DNA of 31,799 bases from an uncultured Collinsella sp. (lineage in GTDB: Bacteria; Actinomycetota; Coriobacteriia; Coriobacteriales; Coriobacteriaceae), in contig CABSDO010000012.1 in assembly GCA_902476475.1 (NCBI GenBank), positions 1-31,799 on the forward strand, read 5' to 3'. Under the pieces are notes generated by a model that searched no databases, was not told the origin of the DNA, and was given only the letters and a program-made list of their open reading frames with translations. Both the position numbers and the translations under genes were made by a program. Of this stretch, positions 8,273 through 16,613 are shown in pieces. Position 1 is the stretch's first letter. Every line of letters begins with the position of its first letter.

Positions 8273-9106
8273 TTAGCGGATGATGGTCGCGCCGGTCTTG
8301 TGCGAAACATAGACAGCGGCCTTGTTGATCGCGACGTTGATGAGGATGTAGATGACCGCGATAACCAGGTAGACCGACACGAGGGCGTCGTAGTTGGTAA
8401 TGAGCACGCGGGCGTTTTGCATGAGGTCGGGGTAGCTCACCACGTAGGCGACGGTGGTGTCTTTGACTGCGACCACAAGCTGCGAAATCAACGACGGAAT
8501 GATAAACCGAATCGCCTGCGGCAACACGATTTTAAAGGTGATTTTGGCCTTGGAGAGACCGAGCGCCTGAGCGGCTTCGACCTGGCCGCGCGGTACGGCG
8601 TTGACGCCGGCGCGGAAGATCTCGGCAAGTACGCCGGCGGCAGCGAGCGCGACGGGAAGCGTGAGCATCCAAAACGACGGCAGCGCAATCTTGTACTGGG
8701 GCAGCACCAAAAAGAAGAAGTAGATGAACAGCAGGCTCGGCACGCCGCGGAAGAAGTCGGTGAGCACACGGCAGGCCAGCTGCAGCGGCTTAATGTCGCT
8801 GGTACGGCCGAGCATAAGGGCTAAGCCCAGCACCAGCGCGATGGCGCCAGCGGTGAGTGCGACTTTGACGGTGCCCTCAAAGCCGGCAAGCAGGAACTTC
8901 CAGGTGGTGAGGTGCGTAAAGAAGTACCAGTAGTGGACCGAAAGCTGGCCGGTCACATAAAAGCGCTGCAGTACCAGGACGGCGAGTGCGGCCACGGCAA
9001 CAAGCGAGATGGCGGTGCCGATGCGAATCTTGGCGCGCATTTTGGGGCCGGGAGCCTCGTAGAGCGCATCGCGCATGGTGAGCGCGGAGGTGGAGTGCTT
9101 GCTCAT
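8273..9106 (-). CDS. amino-acid ABC transporter permease 2
   Basis: 277 residues with several hydrophobic segments (first about 31-50). The EAA loop that docks on the ATPase is RGQVEAAQALGLSKAKITFK, followed by PQAIRF, as in the HisM/GltK class. A long cytoplasmic N-terminus (about 28 residues) precedes the first membrane helix. The start overlaps the stop of the preceding permease by four bases (ATGA type), indicating translational coupling and a heterodimeric channel. Confidence 0.93.
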   Translation of the reverse strand: MSKHSTSALTMRDALYEAPGPKMRAKIRIGTAISLVAVAALAVLVLQRFYVTGQLSVHYWYFFTHLTTWKFLLAGFEGTVKVALTAGAIALVLGLALMLGRTSDIKPLQLACRVLTDFFRGVPSLLFIYFFFLVLPQYKIALPSFWMLTLPVALAAAGVLAEIFRAGVNAVPRGQVEAAQALGLSKAKITFKIVLPQAIRFIIPSLISQLVVAVKDTTVAYVVSYPDLMQNARVLITNYDALVSVYLVIAVIYILINVAINKAAVYVSHKTGATIIR

Positions 9107-9762
9107 CGGAGGATCCTCACCTTCTTATCAATGTAGTTGCCAATGTGGCTCACCACAAAGGCCGTGCCCAGGTAGCCGAGTGCCGAGATAAAGAACGCGG
9201 CGACGCCGCCGAGCGAGCGCGTGTTGATGTAGCTCACCACGCCGGTGAGCTCTTGCGGTTGCAACGGTACCTGGCTGCCGAGCGCGGTGGTGAGCATGAC
9301 AGCGATAAAGAGGTTGGTCATGGGCAGCACGCTCGAGCGCAGCGCCTGCGGAATCACGATCTTGGCGAGGATACGGCTGAAGCTCATCCCCAGCGAGCGG
9401 GCGGCTTCCACCTGGCCGACGCCGACGGTGTTGATGCCGCTCATAAAGTTCTCGGAGCCAAAGGCCGAGCCCAAAAGGACCGTGGCGACGATAACGCAGG
9501 TGCGGTAGGGCAGGACGACCTTGAGCGGCGGCAGCGCATAGACGACGATGATGAGCAGTGCGATGCCGGGGATGTTACGGAAGACCTGGACATACAGGTC
9601 GCCAAAGACGCGCAGCGGCTTGAGCGGCGACACGCGCATCACGGTGACGGCGACGGCCAGCACCATGGCGATGGCAAACGACTCAAGCGTCATGCCCCAG
9701 GTTGCTAGCAGCGCGTCGATATAGTTCTGGCCATAGAGCGACCAGAGTTCGGAGAGACTCAT
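9103..9762 (-). CDS. amino-acid ABC transporter permease 1
   Basis: 219 residues, about five membrane helices, GltJ/GluC-like. The EAA loop is VGQVEAARSLGMSFSRILAK followed by PQALRSSVLP. GGGAGGT lies 5-6 bases before ATG 9762. It pairs with the overlapping downstream permease. Confidence 0.93.
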   Translation of the reverse strand: MSLSELWSLYGQNYIDALLATWGMTLESFAIAMVLAVAVTVMRVSPLKPLRVFGDLYVQVFRNIPGIALLIIVVYALPPLKVVLPYRTCVIVATVLLGSAFGSENFMSGINTVGVGQVEAARSLGMSFSRILAKIVIPQALRSSVLPMTNLFIAVMLTTALGSQVPLQPQELTGVVSYINTRSLGGVAAFFISALGYLGTAFVVSHIGNYIDKKVRILR

Positions 9763-9786
9763 GCGGACCTCCCGCCGATAAGGAAA

Positions 9787-9812
9787 GGGGCTCCCGTGTG
9801 TACGGAAGCCCC
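9787..9812 (-). terminator. intra-operon hairpin (attenuator) between binding protein and permease genes
   Basis: Inverted repeat 9787-9797 / 9802-9812 (10 of 11 paired, loop GTGT). On the minus strand it is followed by TTTCCTTATC. Such hairpins commonly hold expression of the permeases and ATPase below that of the binding protein. Confidence 0.6.
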
Positions 9813-9900
9813 GACAACTCTGTGAGGAAACAGTTTACCGCAATAAAGCGCATCGTGCGTTTCCATATGGTTTCGTTGCGGCCGTTACCAGGCTCGCTGC

Positions 9901-10896
9901 CTAGGCGCCGATCTCGGGCAGCTCGGGAACATTAGTGTCGCCCGTACGGTCGCCGATGCAGATCTGCCACAGCTCAGTCCAGGTGCCATCGTCCTCGATC
10001 TTCTTAAGGAAGTCGTTGACAAAGGCGACGCCGTCGGAATCGAGCGGCAGGCCAATGCCATAGGGCTCCTTGCTGCCGAAGGGCTTGCCGGCGATCTTGT
10101 ACTTACCGGGCTCGCGGACCAGGGCGCTCTGCTGCATGTTGTTATCGATGACGTAGGCGTCAACACGGCCCTGCTGGAGTGCCTGGCGGGCCTCCTCGTC
10201 GGTCTTGAACTCCTGCTGGCTGGCCTTGGGGGCGAACTCCTCCAGAATGGCGGGGCCGTTGGAGCCGGACTGGACGGCGACGTTCTTATCGGCCAGGTCG
10301 TCGACGCTCTTGATGTCGTCGTTGTCGGCGAGCACTAGGATAGCCTGCTGGGTGTAGTAGTAGGGACCGGCAAAGGAGACGAGCTCCTTGCGCTCGTCAG
10401 TGATGGTGTAGGTGGCGAAGACAGCGTCGACCTGGCCGTTCTGCAGGACGGACTCGCGCGTGTCCGAGGTCACCTGGGTGATCTCGACCTTGTTCTCGCC
10501 CAGAATGTAGTTGGACAGGAGCTGTGCGATGCCGGCGTCAAAGCCACGGGTCTGACCGTCTTTCTCGTTGAGGAGGGAGAAGAGCGTAGAGGTCTGAACG
10601 CCACCGATCTTAAAGACGCCGGCGTCCTTGACGGCCGTGGCCCAGGTGCTGGCGGCGATGGCGTCGTCATCGGCCTTGGGGCCGTTGTCGACGAGCTTGT
10701 CGAATGCCTTGGCGTCGAGCGTGGTGGAAGTCTCGGTATCATTGGAGCTCTTGGAGGAGCCGGCGGCGGAACCCTTGTCGGCCTCGGCGCTGGTGTCGGA
10801 GCAGCCGGCAAGACCAAGGCCGGCGACGGTTGCGAAGGTGGCGGCAACGAAGCCGCGGCGGTCGAGAACGACCTGCTGGGAGAGGTTCTTGCTCAT
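9901..10896 (-). CDS. amino-acid ABC transporter substrate-binding lipoprotein
   Basis: 331 residues. The N-terminus LDRRGFVAATFATVAGLGLAGC holds a twin arginine at 13-14, a hydrophobic stretch and a lipobox LAGC with the acylated cysteine at residue 32, so it is probably exported and lipid-anchored outside the membrane. A Ser/Ala/Asp linker follows, then a family-3 solute-binding domain (about 75-325); FAGPYYYTQQAILVLADN and VQSGSNGPAI are typical of glutamate/glutamine-class binders. AAAGGTG precedes the ATG by 7 bases. It is the first gene of the importer operon, under the promoter at 10940-10969. Confidence 0.92.
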   Translation of the reverse strand: MSKNLSQQVVLDRRGFVAATFATVAGLGLAGCSDTSAEADKGSAAGSSKSSNDTETSTTLDAKAFDKLVDNGPKADDDAIAASTWATAVKDAGVFKIGGVQTSTLFSLLNEKDGQTRGFDAGIAQLLSNYILGENKVEITQVTSDTRESVLQNGQVDAVFATYTITDERKELVSFAGPYYYTQQAILVLADNDDIKSVDDLADKNVAVQSGSNGPAILEEFAPKASQQEFKTDEEARQALQQGRVDAYVIDNNMQQSALVREPGKYKIAGKPFGSKEPYGIGLPLDSDGVAFVNDFLKKIEDDGTWTELWQICIGDRTGDTNVPELPEIGA

Positions 10897-10939
10897 GGGA
10901 GAACACCTTTCTCAATAAAATCCCTAGCGGTTGAGTAGA

Positions 10940-10969
10940 GTTATACCCTATCCCGCTCAAATGGGTCAA
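10940..10969 (-). promoter_or_regulatory. sigma-70-type promoter of the ABC importer operon
   Basis: On the minus strand TTGACC (10964-10969) and TATAAC (10940-10945) are separated by 18 bases, about 44 bases before the binding-protein start codon. Confidence 0.7.
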
Positions 10970-11015
10970 CACGAAATAACTCAGAAACATACTTGCCTTA
11001 TGGGTTATTGTACCT

Positions 11016-11043
11016 ACCAAAAAGGGACAGGCACCTTTGTGGT
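11016..11043. repeat. AAAAAGGGACAGGCACC imperfect palindrome
   Basis: ACCAAAAAGG pairs imperfectly with CCTTTGTGGT across GACAGGCA. It shares AAAAAGGGACAGG with the hairpin at 1039-1073 and resembles the GTGACAAAGGG palindromes at 20026 and 20436. Confidence 0.5.
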
Positions 11044-11080
11044 GGTTCTTGCAGATGTGACGGCATGCCTTGCTGCTTTG

Positions 11081-11296
11081 TCTCAATCTGTAACATCTGC
11101 AGCCGTTTTTGCCGAGTAACTGTTACAGATTGAGATTTTCTCTTCAGGGGAATTTGAATGTCTCGATCTGTAACATCTGGACGGCCAAAAGGTCTCTACC
11201 TGTTACAGATTGAGACAAAGGTCTGGGACTAAGACATCTTATCTAGATCTGTAACAGTTAGACGGGAATTCGGGCCCTAGATGTTACAGATTGAGA
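11081..11296. repeat. array of six alternating 15-nt repeats with 25-nt spacers
   Basis: The 15-mer TGTTACAGATTGAGA lies at 11121-11135, 11201-11215 and 11282-11296 exactly. Its reverse complement TCTCAATCTGTAACA lies at 11081-11095, with one-base variants at 11161-11175 (TCTCGATCTGTAACA) and 11242-11256 (TCTAGATCTGTAACA). Repeat starts are 40, 40, 40, 41 and 40 bases apart. The six form three hairpins of 15-bp stem and exactly 25-base loop, separated by 25 and 26 bases. The spacers are unrelated to one another. It fills the gap between the DXS-like gene terminator and the ABC operon promoter; there is no coding capacity here. Confidence 0.85.
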
Positions 11297-11306
11297 TAAT
11301 CGCGTC

Positions 11307-11352
11307 GCGAAAATAAAAACCTCCGCAGGGGCGCTTCCCTTGCGGAGGTTTT
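11307..11352 (-). terminator. rho-independent terminator of the DXS-like gene
   Basis: Perfect 12-bp stem (11316-11327 and 11341-11352) one base after the stop codon. The minus strand continues GGTTTTTATTTTCGCG, a classic U-rich tail. Confidence 0.9.
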
Positions 11353-11353
11353 C

Positions 11354-13135
11354 TTACTCGTTGAGTAGCCTTACGGCTTCGGCGGCCATGTTCTCGACCG
11401 TCATGCCGTTCTGAGCGAGCAGCTCGTTGGGGTCGTAGCGGTCGGGGAAGCCCTTGGCGATGCCGAAGGTGCGCGTGCGTACGGGCGTGCAGGCCAGGTA
11501 GCACGCCACGCGCTCGCCCCAGCCGCCGTCCAAGATGCCGTCCTCGAGGGTGACGACGACGCGATGCTCGGCGGCAAGGTTGTCGAGGAATTCGCGGTCA
11601 AGCTCGGTTGCAAAGCGCGGGTTGACGAGCGTGGCCTCGATACCGTACTCGGCAGCTAAGCGGTTTGCCACGCGCTCGCCCAGCTCAAAGAAATCGCCGA
11701 GCGCGAGCACGGCAACGTCGCGGCCCTGACGCACCACGTCGTAGCGAATGGCGCTGTAGTCGGTGTCCTCGGCGGGCGCCAAATCGGGACGGCTAACCAG
11801 GCCAATGCCCGGTACGCGGATCGCCACGGGATGCTCGCGGTGGTCGAGCGACCAGCTCAGCATGGACAGATATTCCTCCATGCAGGCCGGCGCTAGGTAG
11901 CGCATGTTGGGAAGAGCGCCCAGCATGGAAATATCAAAGAACGAGAGGTGCGTCTCGGACGTGGTGCCAAAGATCGATGCGCCAAACACCAGGATGGTTG
12001 CAGGGGCGTCGTTGAGGCACAGGTCGTGCCAGAGCTCGTCGTAGGCGCGCTGCAAAAACGTGCCGTACACACCAAAGACTGGCTTGGCGCCCGAGCGTGC
12101 AAGCGCGGTGGCAAAGGTCACAGCGTGCTCCTCGGCAATGCCCACGTCGACAAACTGCTTGCCGGCGGCAGCGCGAAGCTCGGGCGTAAAACCCATGATG
12201 TAGGGCGTGGCGGCCGTGATGCCCACGACCTGCGGATCGCGCTCGATGGCGGCGCTGAGCGCCTCGCCCGTAATGTCGGCATAGGTGCGCGGCGCAGGCT
12301 CGCTCGGATGGCCCGGGCAGAGCTTGCGCCCAGTCGCCATGTCAAACGGACCAACGTGGTGCCAGCGCTCGGGGTCGCTCTGGGCCGGCTCAAAGCCCTT
12401 GCCCTTGGCGGTGGAGACGTGCAGCACGATGGGGTGATCGATATTGCGCAGTTCCTGCAACGCATCGACGAGGGCCAACACATCGTTACCGGCGTCCAGA
12501 TAGCGGTAGTCGAGCCCCATCGCGCGGAAAACGTTGCGCTCGCAGGTGCCGTTGCTGGCGCGCAGCTCGGCCAGATTGCGATATAGGCCACCATGGTTCT
12601 CGGCAATGGACTGGTCGTTATCGTTGACGATGATGATCAGGTTGCTATCGAGCTCGGCGGCATTGTTGAAGCCCTCAAACGCCAAGCCGCCCGAAAGCGA
12701 GCCGTCGCCAATGATGGCGATGACGTTGTACGCGTCACCCGCCAGGTCGCGCGCGTGGGCAAGGCCGCAGCCCAGGCTCACCGACGTGGAGGTATGGCCC
12801 ATGGCGAACAGGTCGTGCTCGGACTCGTCGGGATTGGCAAAGCCAGAAGCCTCACCATAACGCTCCGGATCGATATAGGTGTACGCGCGCCCAGTCAGCG
12901 CCTTGTGGGCGTAGGTCTGGTGCGAAACGTCAAAGACAATCTTGTCGATGGGGGAGTTAAATACGCGATGAAGCGCAACCGTAAGCTCAACGACGCCCAA
13001 GTTGGGGGCAACGTGCCCGCCGACGGCGGCGGAGCTTTCGAGGATTGCCTGACGGATCTCGCCGCAGAGCAGCGGAAGCTCGGCGCGGTCGAGAGCCTTG
13101 ACGTCCTCGGGCGTTGTCGTTTGCGTAAGCAGCAT
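11354..13135 (-). CDS. dxs: 1-deoxy-D-xylulose-5-phosphate synthase-like enzyme (divergent)
   Basis: 593 residues, slightly short for DXS (usually about 620-640). DXS condenses pyruvate and glyceraldehyde-3-phosphate with thiamine diphosphate, feeding isoprenoid, thiamine and pyridoxal synthesis. Seen: VGGHVAPNLGVVELTVALH, the thiamine motif GDGSLSGG ... NDND, KGKGFEPAQSDPERWH, and VDVGIAEEHAVTFA with the catalytic glutamate. GTFLQRAYDE keeps the tyrosine and arginine equivalent to E. coli Y392/R398. The next substrate loop, DRAGxVGADGxTH in E. coli-type enzymes, is GASIFGTTSETH here, so the R420 and D427 equivalents are Gly and Thr while the histidine remains; the RYPRG segment reads RVPGI. 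It may be a paralogue with another acceptor. The ATG at 13135 has only GGAG 12 bases upstream. Single gene with its own terminator. Confidence 0.75.
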   Translation of the reverse strand: MLLTQTTTPEDVKALDRAELPLLCGEIRQAILESSAAVGGHVAPNLGVVELTVALHRVFNSPIDKIVFDVSHQTYAHKALTGRAYTYIDPERYGEASGFANPDESEHDLFAMGHTSTSVSLGCGLAHARDLAGDAYNVIAIIGDGSLSGGLAFEGFNNAAELDSNLIIIVNDNDQSIAENHGGLYRNLAELRASNGTCERNVFRAMGLDYRYLDAGNDVLALVDALQELRNIDHPIVLHVSTAKGKGFEPAQSDPERWHHVGPFDMATGRKLCPGHPSEPAPRTYADITGEALSAAIERDPQVVGITAATPYIMGFTPELRAAAGKQFVDVGIAEEHAVTFATALARSGAKPVFGVYGTFLQRAYDELWHDLCLNDAPATILVFGASIFGTTSETHLSFFDISMLGALPNMRYLAPACMEEYLSMLSWSLDHREHPVAIRVPGIGLVSRPDLAPAEDTDYSAIRYDVVRQGRDVAVLALGDFFELGERVANRLAAEYGIEATLVNPRFATELDREFLDNLAAEHRVVVTLEDGILDGGWGERVACYLACTPVRTRTFGIAKGFPDRYDPNELLAQNGMTVENMAAEAVRLLNE

Positions 13136-13363
13136 CGTTGTGGGTTACTCCATGCGAATCGTGCGCCGGCACTCCCTCGGCCGGCACAATTGCACAAGAC
13201 AGTCTCGCACATTTTGGCGTTTGATATGTGACGGCGGCGCGGTAATTCGCCAACTGGTGGGGCAAAACGTTTTGTCCGATGCCATACTGATGTGTTCCAT
13301 GATGTTTTTATCGATTGTGCACAGGCCGTGGCTTGTCGCCGTGAGTCGCTGGAAGGAGGCAGC

Positions 13364-13900
13364 ATGTCCGATGTCGTTCGTGCCGAGAAAATCGCGTGCG
13401 AAGTGGACCATGCTGCCCGTCAACTGGCACAGGCGGGTCGTCTGGACCTGACGCGCGAGTTTATCCAGCATGGCGATGTGACGGTGTATACGCATGTGAC
13501 CTCAGTGGCGCGGGCAAGTCTGTCCTTTGCCGAGCGCCTGGGCCGCGTCGGTATCTCCGTCGACCGCGGCTCGCTGCTGCGCGGGGCTCTGCTGCACGAT
13601 TACTTTCTCTATGACTGGCACGATCCCGACCCAAGCCATCGGCTGCATGGCTTTCGCCACCCGTTTTTTGCCCTGGCACGTGCGGAGGAAGATTTTGAGC
13701 TGACGCCGCGCGAGCGGAATATTATCGTGCGCCATATGTTTCCGTTGGTGCCGGTGCCGCCGACGTGTCGTGAGGCATGGATTGTATGCCTGGCAGATAA
13801 ATGGTGCGCGCTGCGCGAGACGGTTGCCGGTCGTCTACCGCGCAAGGACGAGTCGGACGATGGCGTGAGCAGCGAATCGAGTGAAAAGAGGAGGGGGTAG
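13364..13900 (+). CDS. HD-domain protein (predicted phosphohydrolase)
   Basis: 178 residues, cytoplasmic. HD superfamily metal ligands are visible: H44 (YTHVTSVA), H78-D79 (ALLHDYFLYDW) and a later aspartate D145 (CLADKWCA), with HGFRHP between. Substrate unknown. The start was taken at ATG 13364 because GGAAGGAGG stands immediately upstream; a longer frame beginning at 13292 has no such site. The charged C-terminal tail (about 160-178) looks disordered. The next gene begins three bases after the stop, so the two are translationally linked. Confidence 0.85.
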   Translation: MSDVVRAEKIACEVDHAARQLAQAGRLDLTREFIQHGDVTVYTHVTSVARASLSFAERLGRVGISVDRGSLLRGALLHDYFLYDWHDPDPSHRLHGFRHPFFALARAEEDFELTPRERNIIVRHMFPLVPVPPTCREAWIVCLADKWCALRETVAGRLPRKDESDDGVSSESSEKRRG

Positions 13901-13903
13901 ACG

Positions 13904-14923
13904 GTGGGAACCGCGATTGATATGGCATTTGACGGCGCGACGCTTGCCGCCTGTCCGCTCTCGGCGCTGGTGCTCTCGTTTGTCTTCTACGGTTTTTGCG
14001 GCTGGGCGTGGGAGTCGACAGTCTGCGCCATGCTCAATCACGGACGATTTGCTAACAGCGGATTTTTGCTGGGGCCGTGTTGTCCTATCTATGGTGTGGG
14101 CGGCATAGCCTGCTGGCTTTTGCTGCGCGGGATTCCGGATGCCTCGAGCCAGTTTGTCGCCGCGGCGCTTGTATGCAGCGTAATCGAGTACAGCGTGGGC
14201 CTTTTGTTGGAAAAGACAACAGGCGCACGCTTTTGGGACTATTCGCACCTACCGTTTAACCTGCACGGACGCATCTGCCTGTACTGGGCATGCGCGTTTG
14301 GCCTGGGTGCATTGTGCATTTGCCGTTTAGTGGAGCCGGCATTGCTGGGGCTGCTTGGCCATCTGCCGGTGCTGATTGTGCGGCTGTCCGCCTTTATCGT
14401 CGCGGTCGCGATGATGGTCGACGCGGTGTGCTCTTTAGCTAGCTGGCGCCGCCTGTCCGATCAGCTGGAGCGTGTGCGCGCTGACCTTGCCGACCGCATC
14501 AACGAGTCGCTTGCCGATGCGTCCGACTCTATGCTCGAACGTATTCCCGATTCGGCAATCGACTCGGTGGCACAGACGCATATCCGCAGCCGTGCCGTTA
14601 ACGCGTGGCTGGCCGAGCTGGGCGACGCGACGCTCGACGCCCTTCGCGAGAAGGCTTCGATGCCGACATTTATCTCGGATGGTGCTCGCGGCCTGGCACT
14701 TGCCGCCCGCCGCGTGGCCGATGCCGCGCCGAGCATGCCGCGTCCGTCGCTCAGTCGCCGCCTTGCCGGCAAGCGCATGAGCCGTCCGGTGCCGAGCGTG
14801 TCACTCAGCCGCCGCGACCTACGCTTCTTTAACGCCTTCCCGCGCCTGCGCATCAATCGCTACGAAGGTGTCATTCGAGCAACTAATCTCCGCGACCGCG
14901 CCCACGAGCTGTTTCGGCGCTAG
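13904..14923 (+). CDS. CmpB-like membrane protein (PF06541-type, 'putative ABC transporter type IV')
   Basis: 339 residues. The first about 170 residues hold several membrane helices and the family hallmarks FYGFCGWAWES, GFLLGPCCPIYGVG, VIEYSVGLLLE, FWDYSHLPFNLHGRICL. The C-terminal half is soluble, helical and increasingly basic (arginine-rich 230-310), so probably cytoplasmic. The family has no proven function; the 'ABC transporter' label is only historical. GTG start at 13904 with AGGAGGGGG about 6-9 bases upstream; ATG 13920 is an alternative. Coupled to the HD-domain gene, which suggests a shared process. Confidence 0.82.
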   Translation: MGTAIDMAFDGATLAACPLSALVLSFVFYGFCGWAWESTVCAMLNHGRFANSGFLLGPCCPIYGVGGIACWLLLRGIPDASSQFVAAALVCSVIEYSVGLLLEKTTGARFWDYSHLPFNLHGRICLYWACAFGLGALCICRLVEPALLGLLGHLPVLIVRLSAFIVAVAMMVDAVCSLASWRRLSDQLERVRADLADRINESLADASDSMLERIPDSAIDSVAQTHIRSRAVNAWLAELGDATLDALREKASMPTFISDGARGLALAARRVADAAPSMPRPSLSRRLAGKRMSRPVPSVSLSRRDLRFFNAFPRLRINRYEGVIRATNLRDRAHELFRR

Positions 14924-15121
14924 CCGGGACGGGCGCACTCACGGCTCCCTTGCTCGCGTATTTCCCGTCCGTTTCGCGTCCGTTGCCGTGCCGTTTCCAA
15001 GATTGCGGCACCGTTTCCATTCGACAACGCAGCGTTTAACAACGCCGTATCTGGTCTACACCAGTTGCCCCTCGGCCGCATTATGGGCGCCGACAACGTC
15101 CACGCGACCAAGGGAGAGCGA

Positions 15122-16399
15122 ATGTACGATACGGGATCGACAACGTTTATGCTCATCTGCACCATGCTCGTGTTTTTAATGACACCGGGTCTGGCGTTTT
15201 TCTATGGCGGCCTGTCCAGGCGCAAAAATGTCATCAACACCATGCTCATGTGCTTTGGCGCCATTGGCCTGGTTGGTGTGCTGTGGATTGTTGCCGGCTG
15301 GTCGCTGGCCTACGGCGGCGACGGTTCCAGCCCGTTTATTGGAGGCCTTGATCAGCTGCTGTGCCTGCCGGTGCTCGGTCAGGTGCTGCAGGCGGCCGAG
15401 GGCAATGCCGCGGACGGTGCCGCCTACCCTCAGATCATCAACATTGCCTTCCAGATGGCATTTGCCATGATCACGGCTGCTATCGTCACGGGCAGCCTGG
15501 CCGGCCGCGTTAAGTTTGGTGCCATGACGGCCTTCCTGGGCATTTGGCTGCTTGTGGTCTATGCGCCGCTCGCCCACATGGTTTGGGGCGGCGATGGCTC
15601 CTTTATCGGTGACATTATCGGCGCACTCGACTTTGCCGGCGGCGACGTGGTACACATTTCGTCCGGTCTTACCGGCCTGATCCTCTGCTTAATGCTCGGC
15701 CGTCGTCGTGGTTTTGGCATGGTGAGCTACCGTCCGCATAACGTGCCGTTTGTGGCGCTGGGCGCCGGCCTGCTTTGGTTTGCCTGGTTTGGCTTTAACG
15801 GCGGCAGTGAGTTCAAGGCCGATGCCGTGGCCGCGCTTGCCATCCTCAACACTGTGACGGCCAGCGCGGCGGGTATGGTCTCGTGGCTCGCCGTTGAGCG
15901 CGTACACACCGGTCGACCCACGCTGGTGGGCGCTAGCACCGGTCTGGTCGCGGGCCTCGTGGTGGTCACGCCGGGCGCGGGCTTTGTCGAGCCGTGGGCA
16001 GCGCTGGTCATGGGCCTGATCGTCTCGCCTGTCTGCTACTTGGCCATCAGTCATCTCAAGACCAAGTTCGGCTACGACGATGCGCTCGACGCGTTCGGTT
16101 GCCACGGTATCGGCGGCATCTTGGGCGGCGTGCTCATAGGCCTGTTCTGCGTGCCGGAGCTCTCGTGGACCGGTAAGGGTGGCCTGTTCTACACGGGCGA
16201 CGTGTCGCTGCTCGTCTCGCAGGTCCTGGGCATTGTGGTGACGGTCGTTATTGTGCTGGTGCTCGATTTGGTGATCGCCGCGGTGGTCAAGGCGCTGTTC
16301 CACGGCAGCCTGCGTGTGGACGAGGCCGATGAGGCGCTGGGCTTGGATGCCAGTCAGCACGGCGAAAGCGCTTACCCCTCTTTCTCGGGACTCGATTAG
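15122..16399 (+). CDS. amtB: ammonium transporter (Amt/AmtB)
   Basis: 425 residues, about eleven membrane helices. Conducts ammonium/ammonia across the cytoplasmic membrane. Family signatures: FFYGGLSRRKNV (26-37), YAPLAHMVWGGDG, DFAGGDVVHISSG with pore H178, WFGFNGGSEF, and DDALDAFGCHGIGG with the second pore histidine H328. The C-terminal tail 396-425 is the part that contacts PII in this family. Start taken at ATG 15122, backed by AAGGGAGAG; the frame could extend to 15065 without a ribosome site. The PII gene follows after 214 bases containing a long palindrome, the usual amt-PII pairing. Confidence 0.95.
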   Translation: MYDTGSTTFMLICTMLVFLMTPGLAFFYGGLSRRKNVINTMLMCFGAIGLVGVLWIVAGWSLAYGGDGSSPFIGGLDQLLCLPVLGQVLQAAEGNAADGAAYPQIINIAFQMAFAMITAAIVTGSLAGRVKFGAMTAFLGIWLLVVYAPLAHMVWGGDGSFIGDIIGALDFAGGDVVHISSGLTGLILCLMLGRRRGFGMVSYRPHNVPFVALGAGLLWFAWFGFNGGSEFKADAVAALAILNTVTASAAGMVSWLAVERVHTGRPTLVGASTGLVAGLVVVTPGAGFVEPWAALVMGLIVSPVCYLAISHLKTKFGYDDALDAFGCHGIGGILGGVLIGLFCVPELSWTGKGGLFYTGDVSLLVSQVLGIVVTVVIVLVLDLVIAAVVKALFHGSLRVDEADEALGLDASQHGESAYPSFSGLD

Positions 16400-16503
16400 C
16401 AGTTTCCCCAAGCACCGCACCTCGGCCTTCAATCGTCGCTTGCGTACCTTAAGTACGCGGCACTCCTCTTTCAGGCCGATCTGCGGCACTTGGGAAACCT
16501 GCT
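16398..16503. repeat. about 106-nt imperfect palindrome between amtB and the PII gene
   Basis: The arms match from the amtB stop codon inward: AGCAGTTTCCCCAAGC...CCTCGGCCTT against AAGGCCGATCTGCGGCACTTGG...CTGCT, closing on GCGTAC-CTTAA-GTACGC (16442-16458). CTGCGGCACTTGGGAAACC (16481-16499) is repeated in degenerate form as CTGTGGCACCTGGAAAACC (16544-16562). It may reduce read-through from amtB into the PII gene. Confidence 0.7.
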
Positions 16504-16545
16504 AAGACCTGTTAGTTGCACTTTTTTGATTTGCAAGGCTGGTCT

Positions 16546-16570
16546 GTGGCACCTGGAAAACCCGTGCCAC
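16546..16570. repeat. GTGGCAC/GTGCCAC hairpin upstream of the PII gene
   Basis: Perfect 7-bp inverted repeat (16546-16552 and 16564-16570) with 11-base loop, 43 bases before the PII start codon. Could be an operator or part of the adjoining palindrome family. Confidence 0.4.
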
Positions 16571-16613
16571 ATGAATGAGCGGTTCATTTCTTTAATTAGG
16601 AGAGGAATTCACT

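Noticed and set aside
11081..11296. CRISPR array
   Set aside because: The repeats are only 15 nt, alternate in orientation, and no cas gene is present; the pattern fits a palindromic repeat array instead.
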